64,000 nt of DNA from Aliagarivorans marinus DSM 23064 (GTDB taxonomy: Bacteria; Pseudomonadota; Gammaproteobacteria; Enterobacterales; Celerinatantimonadaceae): assembly GCF_000429485.1 (NCBI RefSeq), contig NZ_AUBY01000013.1, positions 62,001 to 126,000 of the forward strand. The letters are read 5' to 3'. The notes beneath the pieces were generated by a model. It ran no database searches. It had not been told where the DNA came from and saw only the letters and a list, made by a program, of their open reading frames with translations. The position numbers and the translations under genes are program-made. Numbering within the stretch: the stretch's first letter is position 1; every line of letters begins with the position of its first letter. This document shows positions 1 through 8,180 of the stretch, in pieces.

Positions 1-460
1 GGCTAATATAGTGATCACTCGCGGTATTACGGATAGCGCCGATTCGATAAGCGGACAACTGTTCTACGTGAGTAAGATCGAGCGGCCGATCGGGGTGGCT
101 AAACAGGTGCGCGCTTACCTTGCGGATCGGACAAGCCCAGTGAAATAGCGGCATTCGCCCTTCAGTCTGAACCACTGAAAACAGCGCGGTGCCGGCGACC
201 TGCTGCGCCATACGGTAGGCGCGATTCCAAGGCAGAACGGTAACCTCAGGAGTCGGGCTCCCCAACTCCTCAAATACCAGCTGTAGCAGCTCGACACTCA
301 TCCCGGTAGGCCTGCCCGCTGACGTGAAGTTATAGGGGTAGAGCTCCTCGGTAACAAAATTCAGCTGTTCGAGGGTGGTAGCCCGGCCATGATTGCCGAC
401 ACCCAGCGTACAGACCAGCATGACAGCAAGCCCGAATCGTAGAAAACTACCTGCCAGCAT
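1..460 (-). CDS. Periplasmic solute-binding protein, 3' part outside the window
   Basis: An open frame runs on the minus strand from an ATG at 458-460 to the window edge without a stop, so about 153 N-terminal residues are visible. The first 27 residues look like a signal peptide (MLAGSFLRFGLAVMLVC then a polar region). After it come LNFVTEELYPYNFTSAGRP and GMSVELLQLVFEELG, the usual opening of type-3 extracellular solute-binding (amino-acid-binding-like) domains. Further on are PWNRAYRMAQ and a segment on a parasitic input FSVVQTEGR, typical of the same family in gammaproteobacteria. Ligand unknown. It is divergent from the L,D-transpeptidase gene at 577. Confidence 0.75.
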   Translation of the reverse strand, partial: MLAGSFLRFGLAVMLVCTLGVGNHGRATTLEQLNFVTEELYPYNFTSAGRPTGMSVELLQLVFEELGSPTPEVTVLPWNRAYRMAQQVAGTALFSVVQTEGRMPLFHWACPIRKVSAHLFSHPDRPLDLTHVEQLSAYRIGAIRNTASDHYIS

Positions 461-576
461 TTCAGCTCCCCATGTGTACCAGAACTAAACCTAGAACAGG
501 TACAATAATTGAGCGAATGAGCTTTTCCTTAGACGTGAGGCAGCTTACACTCAGCCTCTAGCTGGGAGGAAAAGGA

Positions 577-1257
577 ATGACACGGCGTTTGTTTTTTGTT
601 GTTGGATTATGGTTGGTGCTTATACCCATCGCCCATAGCCAGACCTTTATGACGACCCAGCAGGTTATCAAGCAGATCCACAACCAAAGCCTGCAGCGCT
701 TAATGCCGCTGTTCGTCGCAGCGCGGGTGGACTACCCTCCAGAGCGCATCACCTTTTTGGCCAGCAAAGACTCCAACCGACTAGAGCTGTGGGCCGATGA
801 CGGCAGCGGCTATCGCTTCGTTCATCGCTATCTGATCTTGCACGCCAGCGGCGAAGCGGGCCCCAAGCTTCGCGAAGGTGACCGGCAAGTGCCCGAGGGG
901 ATCTACCGGCTAACCCATCTCAACCCTAACAGCGCCTTTCATCTGTCGATCCGCATCGACTACCCCAACAGCTTCGACAGAGAGCGGGCCGCCGAAGAGG
1001 GTCGCCATCGCCCCGGCTCGAATATCTTTATTCACGGTAAAGCCGACTCGGTGGGCTGTCTGGCGATGGGCGATCAGGTGATTGAGGATCTGTTTGTGTT
1101 GGTGGAACGGGTGGGACTCGAGAACAGTCAGATCATGATTGCACCACATGACCCGCGCATTAGGCCTTTACTACCGAGTGCAGAGCATCTACCAGAATGG
1201 ACCCAAATCCTCTACCACCAGCTGGAACAAGGTTTTAGTCAATTTCAGTACCAATAA
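577..1257 (+). CDS. L,D-transpeptidase family protein (YkuD domain, YafK-like)
   Basis: 226 residues. Residues 1-21 form a Sec signal peptide ending in AHSQ, so the protein acts in the periplasm. The YkuD catalytic signature is clear: IHGKADSVGC with His153 and the nucleophile Cys161, preceded by a beta-rich region (YLILHASGEAGPKLREGD, PEGIYRLT) typical of the YafK/ErfK group. These enzymes form or cut 3-3 or lipoprotein crosslinks to meso-diaminopimelate in peptidoglycan; which reaction applies here cannot be told. The start follows GGAGGAAAAGGA, a strong ribosome binding site. It is a single gene, convergent with the SixA-like gene. Confidence 0.88.
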   Translation: MTRRLFFVVGLWLVLIPIAHSQTFMTTQQVIKQIHNQSLQRLMPLFVAARVDYPPERITFLASKDSNRLELWADDGSGYRFVHRYLILHASGEAGPKLREGDRQVPEGIYRLTHLNPNSAFHLSIRIDYPNSFDRERAAEEGRHRPGSNIFIHGKADSVGCLAMGDQVIEDLFVLVERVGLENSQIMIAPHDPRIRPLLPSAEHLPEWTQILYHQLEQGFSQFQYQ

Positions 1258-1293
1258 GCGACTCACTTGCTTGGCTACTTGGCGAATGGCTGA

Positions 1294-1788
1294 CTAGCTG
1301 CGCGGTCGCCGCACCACCGAGAACAGCGCCAGATATGCACAATCAGCACTCAGCGCAGACCAGCTCGCAATATCGCACTCCAGCTTAATCACTGCGCAGG
1401 TGGGTAGCTTGGTTATAGCCTCGCCGGTTAGCCACTCAACCAGCTCATGGATGGCCGGGTTATGGCCAAGCACGGCGATTTCAGTTAAGGCGTCGGGAAT
1501 CGCCTGCAGCTCATGCAGCAGTGCCTTATCATCGAAGGTGTATAGCGGGTCCAGATACTGGCTATCGAGCAAGGCGCCCTGTTGTTGGAATAGCGCCAGT
1601 GTCTGTTTGGCGCGGGTGGCGGTAGAGCAAAAACAGCGCTCCACCTGACTTAGCTCAACCAGATGACGCAGGGCCATCTTATTAGCGGCATTCACGCCAC
1701 GCGGGGTCAAGGGCCGCCGATGGTCATCTAGCGACAGATCGTCCCAGCTGGATTTGGCATGGCGGATAAGCCAAAGCTGACGCGGCAT
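1294..1788 (-). CDS. sixA: SixA-like histidine phosphatase
   Basis: 164 residues from the ATG at 1788, chosen because GGGAGGCG lies just upstream; a longer frame reaches 1836 without a good site. The N-terminus LWLIRHAKSSW carries the RHG/RHA phosphohistidine motif (His10), followed by RRPLTPRG and later GHNPAIHELVEWL with the second active-site histidine. Length and motifs fit the short SixA family, which removes phosphate from phosphohistidine proteins such as the HPt domain of ArcB and the nitrogen PTS protein NPr. The target here is inferred only. It lies 90 bp downstream of rlmM on the same strand. Confidence 0.8.
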   Translation of the reverse strand: MPRQLWLIRHAKSSWDDLSLDDHRRPLTPRGVNAANKMALRHLVELSQVERCFCSTATRAKQTLALFQQQGALLDSQYLDPLYTFDDKALLHELQAIPDALTEIAVLGHNPAIHELVEWLTGEAITKLPTCAVIKLECDIASWSALSADCAYLALFSVVRRPRS

Positions 1789-1879
1789 AAAACGCCTCCC
1801 TGCGTATTGCGCTTTTTTTGGCGCAACCAGTGCCACTCTATGAGCAGGGCTCCCAGAGCCTAGCCGATGTGTGCGTGGC

Positions 1880-2959
1880 TTAGTGACGCTGGTGTCGGCC
1901 TAAGCGAGCGAACACGGTGATCTCTTCACGGTCGTGGTAGAGCTGCTTGGCGCGCACCTCGAAGTCATCTCCCAACTCACTCAAGCCTTCTTTTAGCCGC
2001 TGCAAGTCTTGCTCAACCTCAGCAAAGCGCTTTTTCATCGGAAGTTTCAGGTTGAACATGGCGTACTTACACCAGCCCTCAGTTAGCCAGCGCAGCATCA
2101 GCTCGGTAACGCGCGCTGGCTTCTCGACCATGTCGCAGACCAGCCAGCTGATATTGTTGCGCTCAGGGCGGAACTTAAAGCCGTCTTCGCGATAGTGACG
2201 GACTTGGCCAGTCTCCATCAGCGATTCCGCCATCGGGCCATTGTCCACCGAGGCCACAAACATATTGCGGCGCACCAATTGGTAGGTCCAACCGCCCGGA
2301 CAGGCGCCCAAGTCGACCGCGTGTTGGCCGTTCTCGATATAGTCTTGCTGCTCTTGCTCGTTGAGCAACACCAAAAAGGCCTCGTCTAGTTTCAGGGTGG
2401 AGCGGCTGGGTGCTTGCGAGGGGAAACGCAGACGCAGAATACCATTGTGCCAAGGGCTGGCATTGGCGGGCTCAGCCACACCGATCCAGCCGTGGGTGCC
2501 GTCGGTAAAAAACAGCTGCAGGATGGGCAGATTGGGGCGCTCCTTCTCGGTCAGCCAGCCCTGCTTTTGCAGCGCCTTGGCCAGTGGCCGTTGAAACTTC
2601 TTACAGAAGCTAGATAAGGCCTTGCCATCATTGGTATCGGGATATTCCAGGCGCAGGCTGCCACAGCGCGGCAGCTCAGAGCCGCTGGCGATAATGTCTT
2701 TAATGCGATCATCGGCATCTAGCTGCAGCTCTGCCAGGGCAACAAACCAGTGGCGGGTGAACACCAGTTCACGCAGGTCCAGCAGCTGATAGAGCTTGTG
2801 GGCTTCACCTTCTTGATAGCATTGAAACACTACATAGCCAGCATCGGCCTTGGCTTTGGCGAAACCAAAGATCTCCAGCTCGGCGGCGCGATGTTGGATC
2901 TCTGCGGCGCAGTCACTCTCAAAGCCACCGCGGCAATATAGTACTAGTTCGTTACTCAT
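1880..2959 (-). CDS. rlmM: 23S rRNA (cytidine-2498-2'-O)-methyltransferase RlmM
   Basis: 359 residues, close to the usual ~360. An N-terminal THUMP-like region precedes a Rossmann SAM-binding fold with VDLGACPGGWTYQLV near residue 217, followed by a KDKE-type catalytic layout (Lys in FNLKLPMKKR near the C-terminal part). RlmM methylates the ribose of C2498 in 23S rRNA. Gene order gcvA, DUF423, rlmM on one strand is the same as in Escherichia coli, which strongly supports the call. Confidence 0.95.
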   Translation of the reverse strand: MSNELVLYCRGGFESDCAAEIQHRAAELEIFGFAKAKADAGYVVFQCYQEGEAHKLYQLLDLRELVFTRHWFVALAELQLDADDRIKDIIASGSELPRCGSLRLEYPDTNDGKALSSFCKKFQRPLAKALQKQGWLTEKERPNLPILQLFFTDGTHGWIGVAEPANASPWHNGILRLRFPSQAPSRSTLKLDEAFLVLLNEQEQQDYIENGQHAVDLGACPGGWTYQLVRRNMFVASVDNGPMAESLMETGQVRHYREDGFKFRPERNNISWLVCDMVEKPARVTELMLRWLTEGWCKYAMFNLKLPMKKRFAEVEQDLQRLKEGLSELGDDFEVRAKQLYHDREEITVFARLGRHQRH

Positions 2960-3002
2960 GGTCGTTGCTATTCATCGCTCTATTCATTGCCCTATTCATC
3001 GA

Positions 3003-3407
3003 TCACTGGGGGGGCGTGGCCTTTGCAGGTATCATCAAAGCCAGCCAGCCCGCCACCATGGTGATGCCACCTAATGGGGTGATCGGGCCAAGCGGCGTCG
3101 CGCCAATAAAGGCTTTGATATACAAACCACCGGCAAACAGCCAGCCGCCGATAATCCAAAGCCGCGCACTATGAGGAAAACGCTGCATAACTGCAAGGGC
3201 TGCGATCAAATGAAGTAGCTGAAACTGCACCGCCAACTCCAGCAGCCCCAACGCTCGCTCATCGAGTATAGCGCTCAGTGCATGGGATGCCGCTGCGCCC
3301 ATCAGCACCGCTTGTGCGCCACTGAGCGCAAGCACCACTCGCCAATACCAAGCCAAACCCGGTGCCATGTTCGCTGTCATAGTCGATGCCCTATTAGTCT
3401 GCGCCAT
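3003..3407 (-). CDS. DUF423 family membrane protein (YgdD-like)
   Basis: 134 residues with four predicted membrane helices: WYWRVVLALSGAQAVLMGAAA, the FQLLHLIAALAVM helix, LWIIGGWLFAGGLYI and a last one around PLGGITMVAGWLALMI. The family hallmarks GAxxxHAL, Q-x-LxHLxAL and ITPLGG are all present. Function is unknown in the family. It sits between gcvA and rlmM as in E. coli and overlaps the end of gcvA by 14 bp, so the genes are probably co-transcribed. The first residues (MAQTNRAST) may be extra, with a real start at the internal Met10 or Met14. Confidence 0.88.
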   Translation of the reverse strand: MAQTNRASTMTANMAPGLAWYWRVVLALSGAQAVLMGAAASHALSAILDERALGLLELAVQFQLLHLIAALAVMQRFPHSARLWIIGGWLFAGGLYIKAFIGATPLGPITPLGGITMVAGWLALMIPAKATPPQ

Positions 3408-4326
3408 GGATAACCGGGTTATCCACCACCAGCTCTTGCTGCTCTTTTTCCACCAGCGACATCATCCACTCACGGAAGGCGACAATCTTGCCGAGCTCGG
3501 CCTGGCTAGGCTTACATACCATGTAGTAGGCCTTTTTGCTGAGCAATACCTGATCGAAGGGACAGACCAAGCGACCAGCTTCAATCTCTGGCTTGGCCAA
3601 TACGCTATGACCCAGAGCCACCCCTTGCCCATACACTGCGGCCTGTAACACCATGGTGGAGTGGGAAAAGATAGGGCCATGGTTCACGTTCATTTGGCGC
3701 AGACCCACTTGCTTAAACCAAGCCTTCCAGTCGCGACGCGAGGTGTCGTGCAGCAGGGTGTGATGTTGCAGATCGTCTGGCGACGCCAGGCCTTTATCGC
3801 CCAACAACAAATTAGGCGAACACACCGGGATCAGGTATTCGGTATGCAGCTTGTCGGCGCGCAGCCCTGACCAGTTGCCCAAACCGTAGTAGATGGCCAC
3901 ATCCACATCATCGGTCAGCGAGCCTTCATACATGTCCACCGCTTTGATTCGCACGTCGATATCCGGATGCAACTCAGAGAACTGCGCCAAGCGCGGTACC
4001 AACCACTGAATCGCAAAGCTCGGCTGCAAGCTCACGGTGATGGTGCCCTTGGCGCCACGTGCCAGCAGGCGGTCTGTGGCCTCGGTCAAAGAAATGAAGA
4101 TATCTTTAATGTCTAGAAAGTAGCCTTGCCCCTCTTCGGTGAGCAAAAGTGCACGATTTTTACGTTTGAATAACTTAAGCCCAAGGAACTCTTCCAAGGC
4201 TTTTATCTGGTGGCTAACAGCCGCTTGAGTCACAAATAACTCTTCTGCGGCGCGGGTGAAGCTAAGATGACGAGCGGCGGCTTCAAATGCCTTGAGGGCG
4301 TTTAACGGTGGGAGTCTACGAGCCAT
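3394..4326 (-). CDS. gcvA: LysR-type regulator GcvA
   Basis: 310 residues. The N-terminal winged HTH (LPPLNALKAFEAAARHLSFT, then AVSHQIKALEEFLG) is typical of GcvA, followed by a LysR effector domain. GcvA controls the glycine cleavage operon and the sRNA GcvB in response to glycine. Two features support a true GcvA rather than a generic paralogue: the DUF423-rlmM neighbours and a divergent GcvB-like sRNA starting about 60-80 bp upstream. The shared spacer 4327-4400 is AT-rich and probably holds GcvA sites for both genes. Confidence 0.9.
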   Translation of the reverse strand: MARRLPPLNALKAFEAAARHLSFTRAAEELFVTQAAVSHQIKALEEFLGLKLFKRKNRALLLTEEGQGYFLDIKDIFISLTEATDRLLARGAKGTITVSLQPSFAIQWLVPRLAQFSELHPDIDVRIKAVDMYEGSLTDDVDVAIYYGLGNWSGLRADKLHTEYLIPVCSPNLLLGDKGLASPDDLQHHTLLHDTSRRDWKAWFKQVGLRQMNVNHGPIFSHSTMVLQAAVYGQGVALGHSVLAKPEIEAGRLVCPFDQVLLSKKAYYMVCKPSQAELGKIVAFREWMMSLVEKEQQELVVDNPVIHGAD

Positions 4327-4404
4327 GATAACAAAGCTTTAACCTATAAATTTTTCTAATCCATGGCTATTATAATTTATCAATTGTTCTAAGCCTAGTA
4401 TCGC

Positions 4405-4590
4405 TCTACGATCCATCTCGCAATCAGGGTAAGAGGTCAGGCCTCTTCTAACTATCGGATTTAGTTAGTCTGGTTGCTATGTTGTGTTTGCATTTGTCAG
4501 TTTCTTGCTGACTCCCTTGTTCTTTATTTTGATAGACCCTGTTTGTCGAAAAGAATATGTTAGCCACCCTCGATTGGGTGGCTTTTTTTT
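4405..4590 (+). ncRNA. gcvB: GcvB-like small regulatory RNA
   Basis: No protein is encoded here, but the layout matches E. coli GcvB. It is divergent from gcvA. A GU-rich seed-like stretch holds GTTGTGTTTGCA at 4481-4492, identical to the core of the GcvB R1 region. It is followed by a short hairpin (GTCAG/CTGAC, 4496-4512), as after R1 in E. coli, then CCCTGTTTGTC at 4537-4547, resembling the CCCTGTCTGTC of the 3' conserved part. It ends in a strong intrinsic terminator at 4562-4590. A 5' hairpin AGAGG-tcagg-CCTCT lies at 4432-4446. The 5' end is uncertain (about 4383-4420). GcvB works with Hfq to repress amino-acid and peptide uptake genes. Confidence 0.8.
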
Positions 4591-5477
4591 GCCAGTTGCA
4601 CAGCGATTTCACTGATCTCCGCCGCTTTAGTCAGCTTTTCTCGCCAGCGCAGTGGGATCGCCTCAACCCCGTAATAAGCGCCTGCCAGCTGGCCGCAGAC
4701 CGCCGCAGTGGTATCGGCATCATCGCCCAAGTTCGCTGCCGCCAGTACCGCCTGCTCAAAGCTTTCGGTATGGGCAAAGCACCATAACGCCGCCTCCAGG
4801 CACTCGACCACGTAGCCGCTACCACGCAGCTGTGAGTAGGTTTTTTCCAGATAGTGCTGCTGTTGCAACTGGGCTATCTTTCGACACTCAGGCTGGTAGA
4901 GGCTGGTGCTCAGAATCGCTGCCTTGTCATCACCCTTAAGAGCACAATACAGCAGCGCGGCAAAGTAGCGACAGGCATCGATACACTCTTTCGCTCCGTG
5001 GGTGGTGCGCGAGCTCTCCCCTGAGTAATGCAGCTGCCACTCAAGGTTGGGGTGGTAGTAGATCACCACCGGGGCCAATCGCATCAGCGAGCCATTACCG
5101 GCGGACAAAGGGTGGGTGGAGCCCGCGAAGGGCTCCCCTTCACGCTGAAAGCGGCTCAACGCTTCCGATACCGTCACGCCAATATCAAAACAGCGTCCGG
5201 TACTGCTCATATAGCCCTTGGTGCGCCAATCACTGTAGCGGCGCATCTGGTCGCTAGGGTCAAAGCCGTCCTTTTCCAGCAATGACAGGGCCAGGCACAA
5301 GGCCATCGAGGTATCGTCGGTCCACTGACCCGCTTTTAAGCCAAACGGGCCACCACCGACCATATCGGTCAGTGGAGTAAAACTGCCGGGCGGTTGAAAC
5401 TCTAAGCTGGTGCCGAGTGCATCTCCCGCCGCCAAGCCGAGTAAACAGCCTTGGTAATGTTGTGTTCGATTGCCCAT
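4560..5477 (-). CDS. ADP-ribosylglycohydrolase family protein (DraG-like)
   Basis: 305 residues, the usual DraG family size. Dinuclear metal-binding motifs are in place: GLAAGDALG near the N-terminus, QWTDDTSMA, GNGSLMRLAPV, THGAKEC and the C-terminal GDDADTTAAVCGQLAGAYYG. The family removes ADP-ribose from arginine (DraG on nitrogenase reductase) or related substrates. The gene is divergent from a DraT homologue, so the pair probably forms a reversible ADP-ribosylation switch. The sequence is closer to the broad family than to the classical Rhodospirillum DraG as I remember it, so the target is inferred. Its 3' end is shared with the GcvB terminator. Confidence 0.85.
   Translation of the reverse strand: MGNRTQHYQGCLLGLAAGDALGTSLEFQPPGSFTPLTDMVGGGPFGLKAGQWTDDTSMALCLALSLLEKDGFDPSDQMRRYSDWRTKGYMSSTGRCFDIGVTVSEALSRFQREGEPFAGSTHPLSAGNGSLMRLAPVVIYYHPNLEWQLHYSGESSRTTHGAKECIDACRYFAALLYCALKGDDKAAILSTSLYQPECRKIAQLQQQHYLEKTYSQLRGSGYVVECLEAALWCFAHTESFEQAVLAAANLGDDADTTAAVCGQLAGAYYGVEAIPLRWREKLTKAAEISEIAVQLAKKSHPIEGG
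4562..4590 (+). terminator. Intrinsic terminator of the GcvB-like RNA
   Basis: AGCCACCC-tcgatt-GGGTGGCT followed by eight T. The T tract exists only on the plus strand, so it ends the sRNA. It overlaps the last codons of the convergent ADP-ribosylglycohydrolase gene. Confidence 0.9.
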
Positions 5478-5784
5478 TGGCGTAACGTCCTATTTAGCCT
5501 TGCTTGTTTATTGAGCGAACCCATTATTTAGTACCAATCCGAATAAGTAGATGTTCAGGTGTTGCGCAGGGAAAATCTTTGAGGACGAGGAAGGGCTTGC
5601 CGTAACTAGTGGGCTAATTACAAAAGCGCTGACGCTGTCACCAAAGATTTTAACCAGCAAGAATGACCAGATACTTGTTCTGATTGGTATAAACATCATA
5701 CCTGTAGAGCTGGCCTCGGTATAAGGCCAAGCTCATGAGAGATAAAACTTTTTTGATAACAGCAAAGAGGGTGTGCGAGTTGCC
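5478..5784. other. Divergent spacer between the DraG-like and DraT genes
   Basis: About 307 bp between the two divergent genes. It contains an imperfect inverted repeat around GGCC-tcggtataa-GGCC near 5711-5727 and AT-rich stretches that could hold promoters for both genes. I see no sigma-54 type TGGCAC-N5-TTGC sequence on either strand. A 63-codon frame (5508-5699, minus) has no recognisable protein character. Confidence 0.5.
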
Positions 5785-6642
5785 ATGAGTGAAGTCTCAG
5801 ATGTTGTAGTCAGTGCCACTAGTCATCGCCTGCCGCGCTTCGCCTACAGCGCGCTGAATCGCTGCAACCTGCCAGCGGTCATTCTAGGAAGCTGCACCTA
5901 TCAACACAGCCCTACACTACTTGAGATCGATGGCGTTGCCGAGTTGCATAGCGAGTTGTTTAGCAGCATCGAGCAGCTCCCCCACGCCGAAGAGCGGGCC
6001 CTGCACTTTCGCCAGTATATGCGCTCCGCCTTTCTGCTCGACCACCTGGATGAAGCCGGATTCAACCCTAATGAGCAGCGCGTTAAGCGCGGCAAAGCTG
6101 ATTATTTGCGGCTACTCCGTGGCTGGATGTTTAACCCCGATGGCATAGAAGCGGCGGTGCTAAAACGCTGGGTTGAATCGCGCTTTGGCTTACTGGCACA
6201 GAGCCACCGAGGCGTGCTCGACCATCGCGACTCGCCAAACTACCAAGGCTATCAGACTGACTACATACGCGGCCTCTACAACAGTAATGCCTTAGAAGCG
6301 CAGCTGGATGTACTCTACAGCTATTGCCAGTTTGAGCTGGCGCGGCGTTGGCCCAGACAGCTTCACCGACAGCTATTCCGCGGAACCAATCGCATAGAAA
6401 CCTACAACCGGACCAGCCATCACCACGATACGCTTTGCCCCATCTTGCTGAACAACCTCAACTCATTTAGCGATGACCCCCATCTGTGCGAGCTATTCGG
6501 CGATGTGGTTCTCGAAATCAAAGTCCCCACCAGCAAGATCCTCTACTTTCCCGAGCTGTTACCCGGAGTCCTTCAGGGAGAGGGCGAGTATTTGGTCCTT
6601 GGTGGGCTTTACCAAGCCTTGGAGCATCGAGGTTATTCGTGA
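5785..6642 (+). CDS. draT: NAD(+)-dinitrogen-reductase ADP-D-ribosyltransferase (DraT homologue)
   Basis: 285 residues from the ATG at 5785; a GTG at 5773 is possible but lies too close to the AGAGG at 5766-5770. Segments typical of DraT are easy to see: KADYLRLLRGWMFNPDG, KRWVESRFGLL, LYSYCQFELARRWPRQ, LFRGTNRIE, LNNLNSFSDDPHLCELFGD, VPTSKILYFPELLPG and GEGEYLVLGG. DraT transfers ADP-ribose from NAD to an arginine of the nitrogenase Fe protein when ammonium rises or energy falls. The divergent DraG-like gene would reverse it. No nif gene lies in this window, so the target NifH is assumed from the family. Confidence 0.87.
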   Translation: MSEVSDVVVSATSHRLPRFAYSALNRCNLPAVILGSCTYQHSPTLLEIDGVAELHSELFSSIEQLPHAEERALHFRQYMRSAFLLDHLDEAGFNPNEQRVKRGKADYLRLLRGWMFNPDGIEAAVLKRWVESRFGLLAQSHRGVLDHRDSPNYQGYQTDYIRGLYNSNALEAQLDVLYSYCQFELARRWPRQLHRQLFRGTNRIETYNRTSHHHDTLCPILLNNLNSFSDDPHLCELFGDVVLEIKVPTSKILYFPELLPGVLQGEGEYLVLGGLYQALEHRGYS

Positions 6643-6661
6643 GCAGCGTTTATCGAATACG

Positions 6662-6701
6662 GATTGCTTATCTTAGGAGCAGATTGCTTCTCTTAGAGCC
6701 G
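6662..6701. repeat. Imperfect 20-bp tandem repeat
   Basis: GATTGCTTATCTTAGGAGCA is followed directly by GATTGCTTCTCTTAGAGCCG. Two copies, between draT and yciB. No known role. Confidence 0.6.
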
Positions 6702-6789
6702 ATCTACACCCACTATCTTGCCAGCGGGCATGGTTTACGCTAGCGTGCATGGCACTTGCACTAACCTTTTGGGGCCAAGCTAAACCACC

Positions 6790-7356
6790 ATGAAGCAGTT
6801 TTTTGACTTTATACCCTTAATTATTTTCTTTGCCGCTTACAAGTTTTACGACATCTATGCGGCCACCTTGGCGCTGATCGTCGCAACCGCCGTGCTATTG
6901 GCCTACAGCTGGCTACGCCACAAGAAAGTCGAGCGTATGCACCTGATCTCCTTCGTATTGATCGTATTCTTTGGTGGCCTCACCTTAGTGTTGCGCGACG
7001 ACAACTTTATTAAGTGGAAGCCAACCGTAATTAACTGGCTGTTTGGTGTGATTCTGCTTGGCAGCCAGCTTATCTTCAAACAGCCCATCATCAAAAAGAT
7101 GCTGGGCAAAGAGATGACCCTGCCAGATAAGATCTGGAATCGCGTCAACGCCGCCTGGGCGCTGTTCTTTGTCGGCAGTGGCATGCTCAACCTGGTGGTC
7201 GCCTTTCAATTCTCAGAAGCGGTATGGGTGAACTTTAAGGTGTTCGGCCTGCTCGGCCTAACCCTGCTGTTTACCGTTGCCTCGGTGCTATACCTCTACC
7301 GTCATCTGCCGAAAGAGCAGCAAGAACAAACTTTGGAAAACAATAAGGACGTTTAA
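6790..7356 (+). CDS. yciB: Inner-membrane septation protein YciB/IspA
   Basis: 188 residues with five hydrophobic helices, beginning [18 protein letters not shown] and containing the family segments [27 protein letters not shown] and [12 protein letters not shown]. YciB is an inner-membrane protein linked to septation, envelope integrity and interactions with the divisome. The next gene, yciI, starts 2 bp after the stop; this yciB-yciI pairing is conserved in gammaproteobacteria. A 20-bp imperfect tandem repeat lies upstream at 6662-6701. Confidence 0.93.
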   Translation: MKQFFDFIPLIIFFAAYKFYDIYAATLALIVATAVLLAYSWLRHKKVERMHLISFVLIVFFGGLTLVLRDDNFIKWKPTVINWLFGVILLGSQLIFKQPIIKKMLGKEMTLPDKIWNRVNAAWALFFVGSGMLNLVVAFQFSEAVWVNFKVFGLLGLTLLFTVASVLYLYRHLPKEQQEQTLENNKDV

Positions 7357-7358
7357 TT

Positions 7359-7658
7359 ATGTGGTACCTGATCTACTCAGAAGACATCGCTAACAGCCTG
7401 CCACTGCGCAAACAAGCCCGCCCAGCGCACCTGGCGCGTCTGGAAGCCTTGCGCGACGAAGGCCGCTTGTTGGTCGCCGGCCCCAACCCGGCCATTGATG
7501 CTGAAGACCCAGCGGAGGCCGGATTTACCGGCTCTACCGTTATCGCCGAGTTTGAGAGTTTGGAAGAGGCACAGCGCTGGGCCGATGCCGACCCTTACGT
7601 AGATGCCGGTGTTTATCAAAAGGTTATCGTTAAGCCCTTTAAAAAGGTGCTGCCTTAA
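7359..7658 (+). CDS. yciI: YciI family protein
   Basis: 99 residues. The family pattern is clear: [17 protein letters not shown] at the start, [22 protein letters not shown] in the middle with the conserved His-Leu, and [20 protein letters not shown] at the end. YciI is a small ferredoxin-like-fold cytoplasmic protein with an uncertain enzymatic role (dehydrochlorinase-like fold). It is in an operon with yciB. A weak hairpin with short T runs follows at 7669-7700. Confidence 0.93.
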   Translation: MWYLIYSEDIANSLPLRKQARPAHLARLEALRDEGRLLVAGPNPAIDAEDPAEAGFTGSTVIAEFESLEEAQRWADADPYVDAGVYQKVIVKPFKKVLP

Positions 7659-7668
7659 CCCACGCCGA

Positions 7669-7700
7669 GCGGCAGGCTGTCCGGTCTGCCGCTGCCTTTC
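7669..7700 (+). terminator. Possible terminator after yciI
   Basis: GCGGCAG at 7669-7675 pairs with CTGCCGC at 7686-7692, followed by a broken T-rich stretch (TGCCTTTCTCC). The T tract is poor, so termination may be partial. Confidence 0.45.
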
Positions 7701-7793
7701 TCCTCCCTCAAACACCGCTAATAATATTTTTGTCATTTTAAAATCTTCTGACTACGCTGGTTAATGACGGTAAAGTCAACAGAGGATATAAAA

Positions 7794-8066
7794 ATGAGAA
7801 AACTACTAACTGCTATAGCAACCGCACTACTTCTCAGTACTCAGGTCTACGCCAATGAATCTATGCCACCGGAGGTGGTCGATATCAACTCAGCAACGGT
7901 GGAACAGTTGGTGGAGTTGAAAGGCATTGGCCCGCAAAAATCCGAGGCGATCGTCGCCTATCGGGAACAGCACGGCGGGTTTAACTCCATCGAAGAGATC
8001 GTGTTAGTGCCGGGTATCGGCGAGAAGATCTATTTGGATAACCGCGAGGTATTGACCATAAAATAA
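7794..8066 (+). CDS. ComEA-like helix-hairpin-helix protein
   Basis: 90 residues from the ATG at 7794, preceded by AGAGGA; an upstream start at 7764 adds ten residues without a better site. A signal peptide of about 20 residues (MRKLLTAIATALLLSTQVYA) is followed by one HhH2 domain: VDINSATVEQLVELKGIGP, IVAYREQHGGF and VPGIGEKI. Such small periplasmic HhH proteins bind DNA and in Vibrio and relatives help pull DNA in during transformation. E. coli YbaV is similar, so a competence role is likely but not certain. Confidence 0.88.
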   Translation: MRKLLTAIATALLLSTQVYANESMPPEVVDINSATVEQLVELKGIGPQKSEAIVAYREQHGGFNSIEEIVLVPGIGEKIYLDNREVLTIK

Positions 8067-8073
8067 GCATAAC

Positions 8074-8102
8074 TGCCGCCAAGTCAGGGGTTTGGCGGCA
8101 TT
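8074..8102 (+). terminator. Hairpin after the ComEA-like gene
   Basis: TGCCGCCAA and TTGGCGGCA form a perfect 9-bp stem (8074-8082 with 8092-8100). Only a weak T tract follows, so its strength as a terminator is unsure. Confidence 0.5.
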
Positions 8103-8180
8103 CCAGAAACCCTTTTCTTTTTTCCTTCATCTCTCCGTGATAAATTCTCAGCCAGTTAATTAGACAATGGATACTCCCCC

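Noticed and set aside
115-297. 60-codon minus-strand frame at the left edge
   Set aside because: It is out of frame with the long open periplasmic-binding-protein frame that covers the same bases and has a signal peptide.
5508-5699. 63-codon minus-strand frame in the draG/draT spacer
   Set aside because: No ribosome binding site, unlike any protein I know, composition like spacer DNA.
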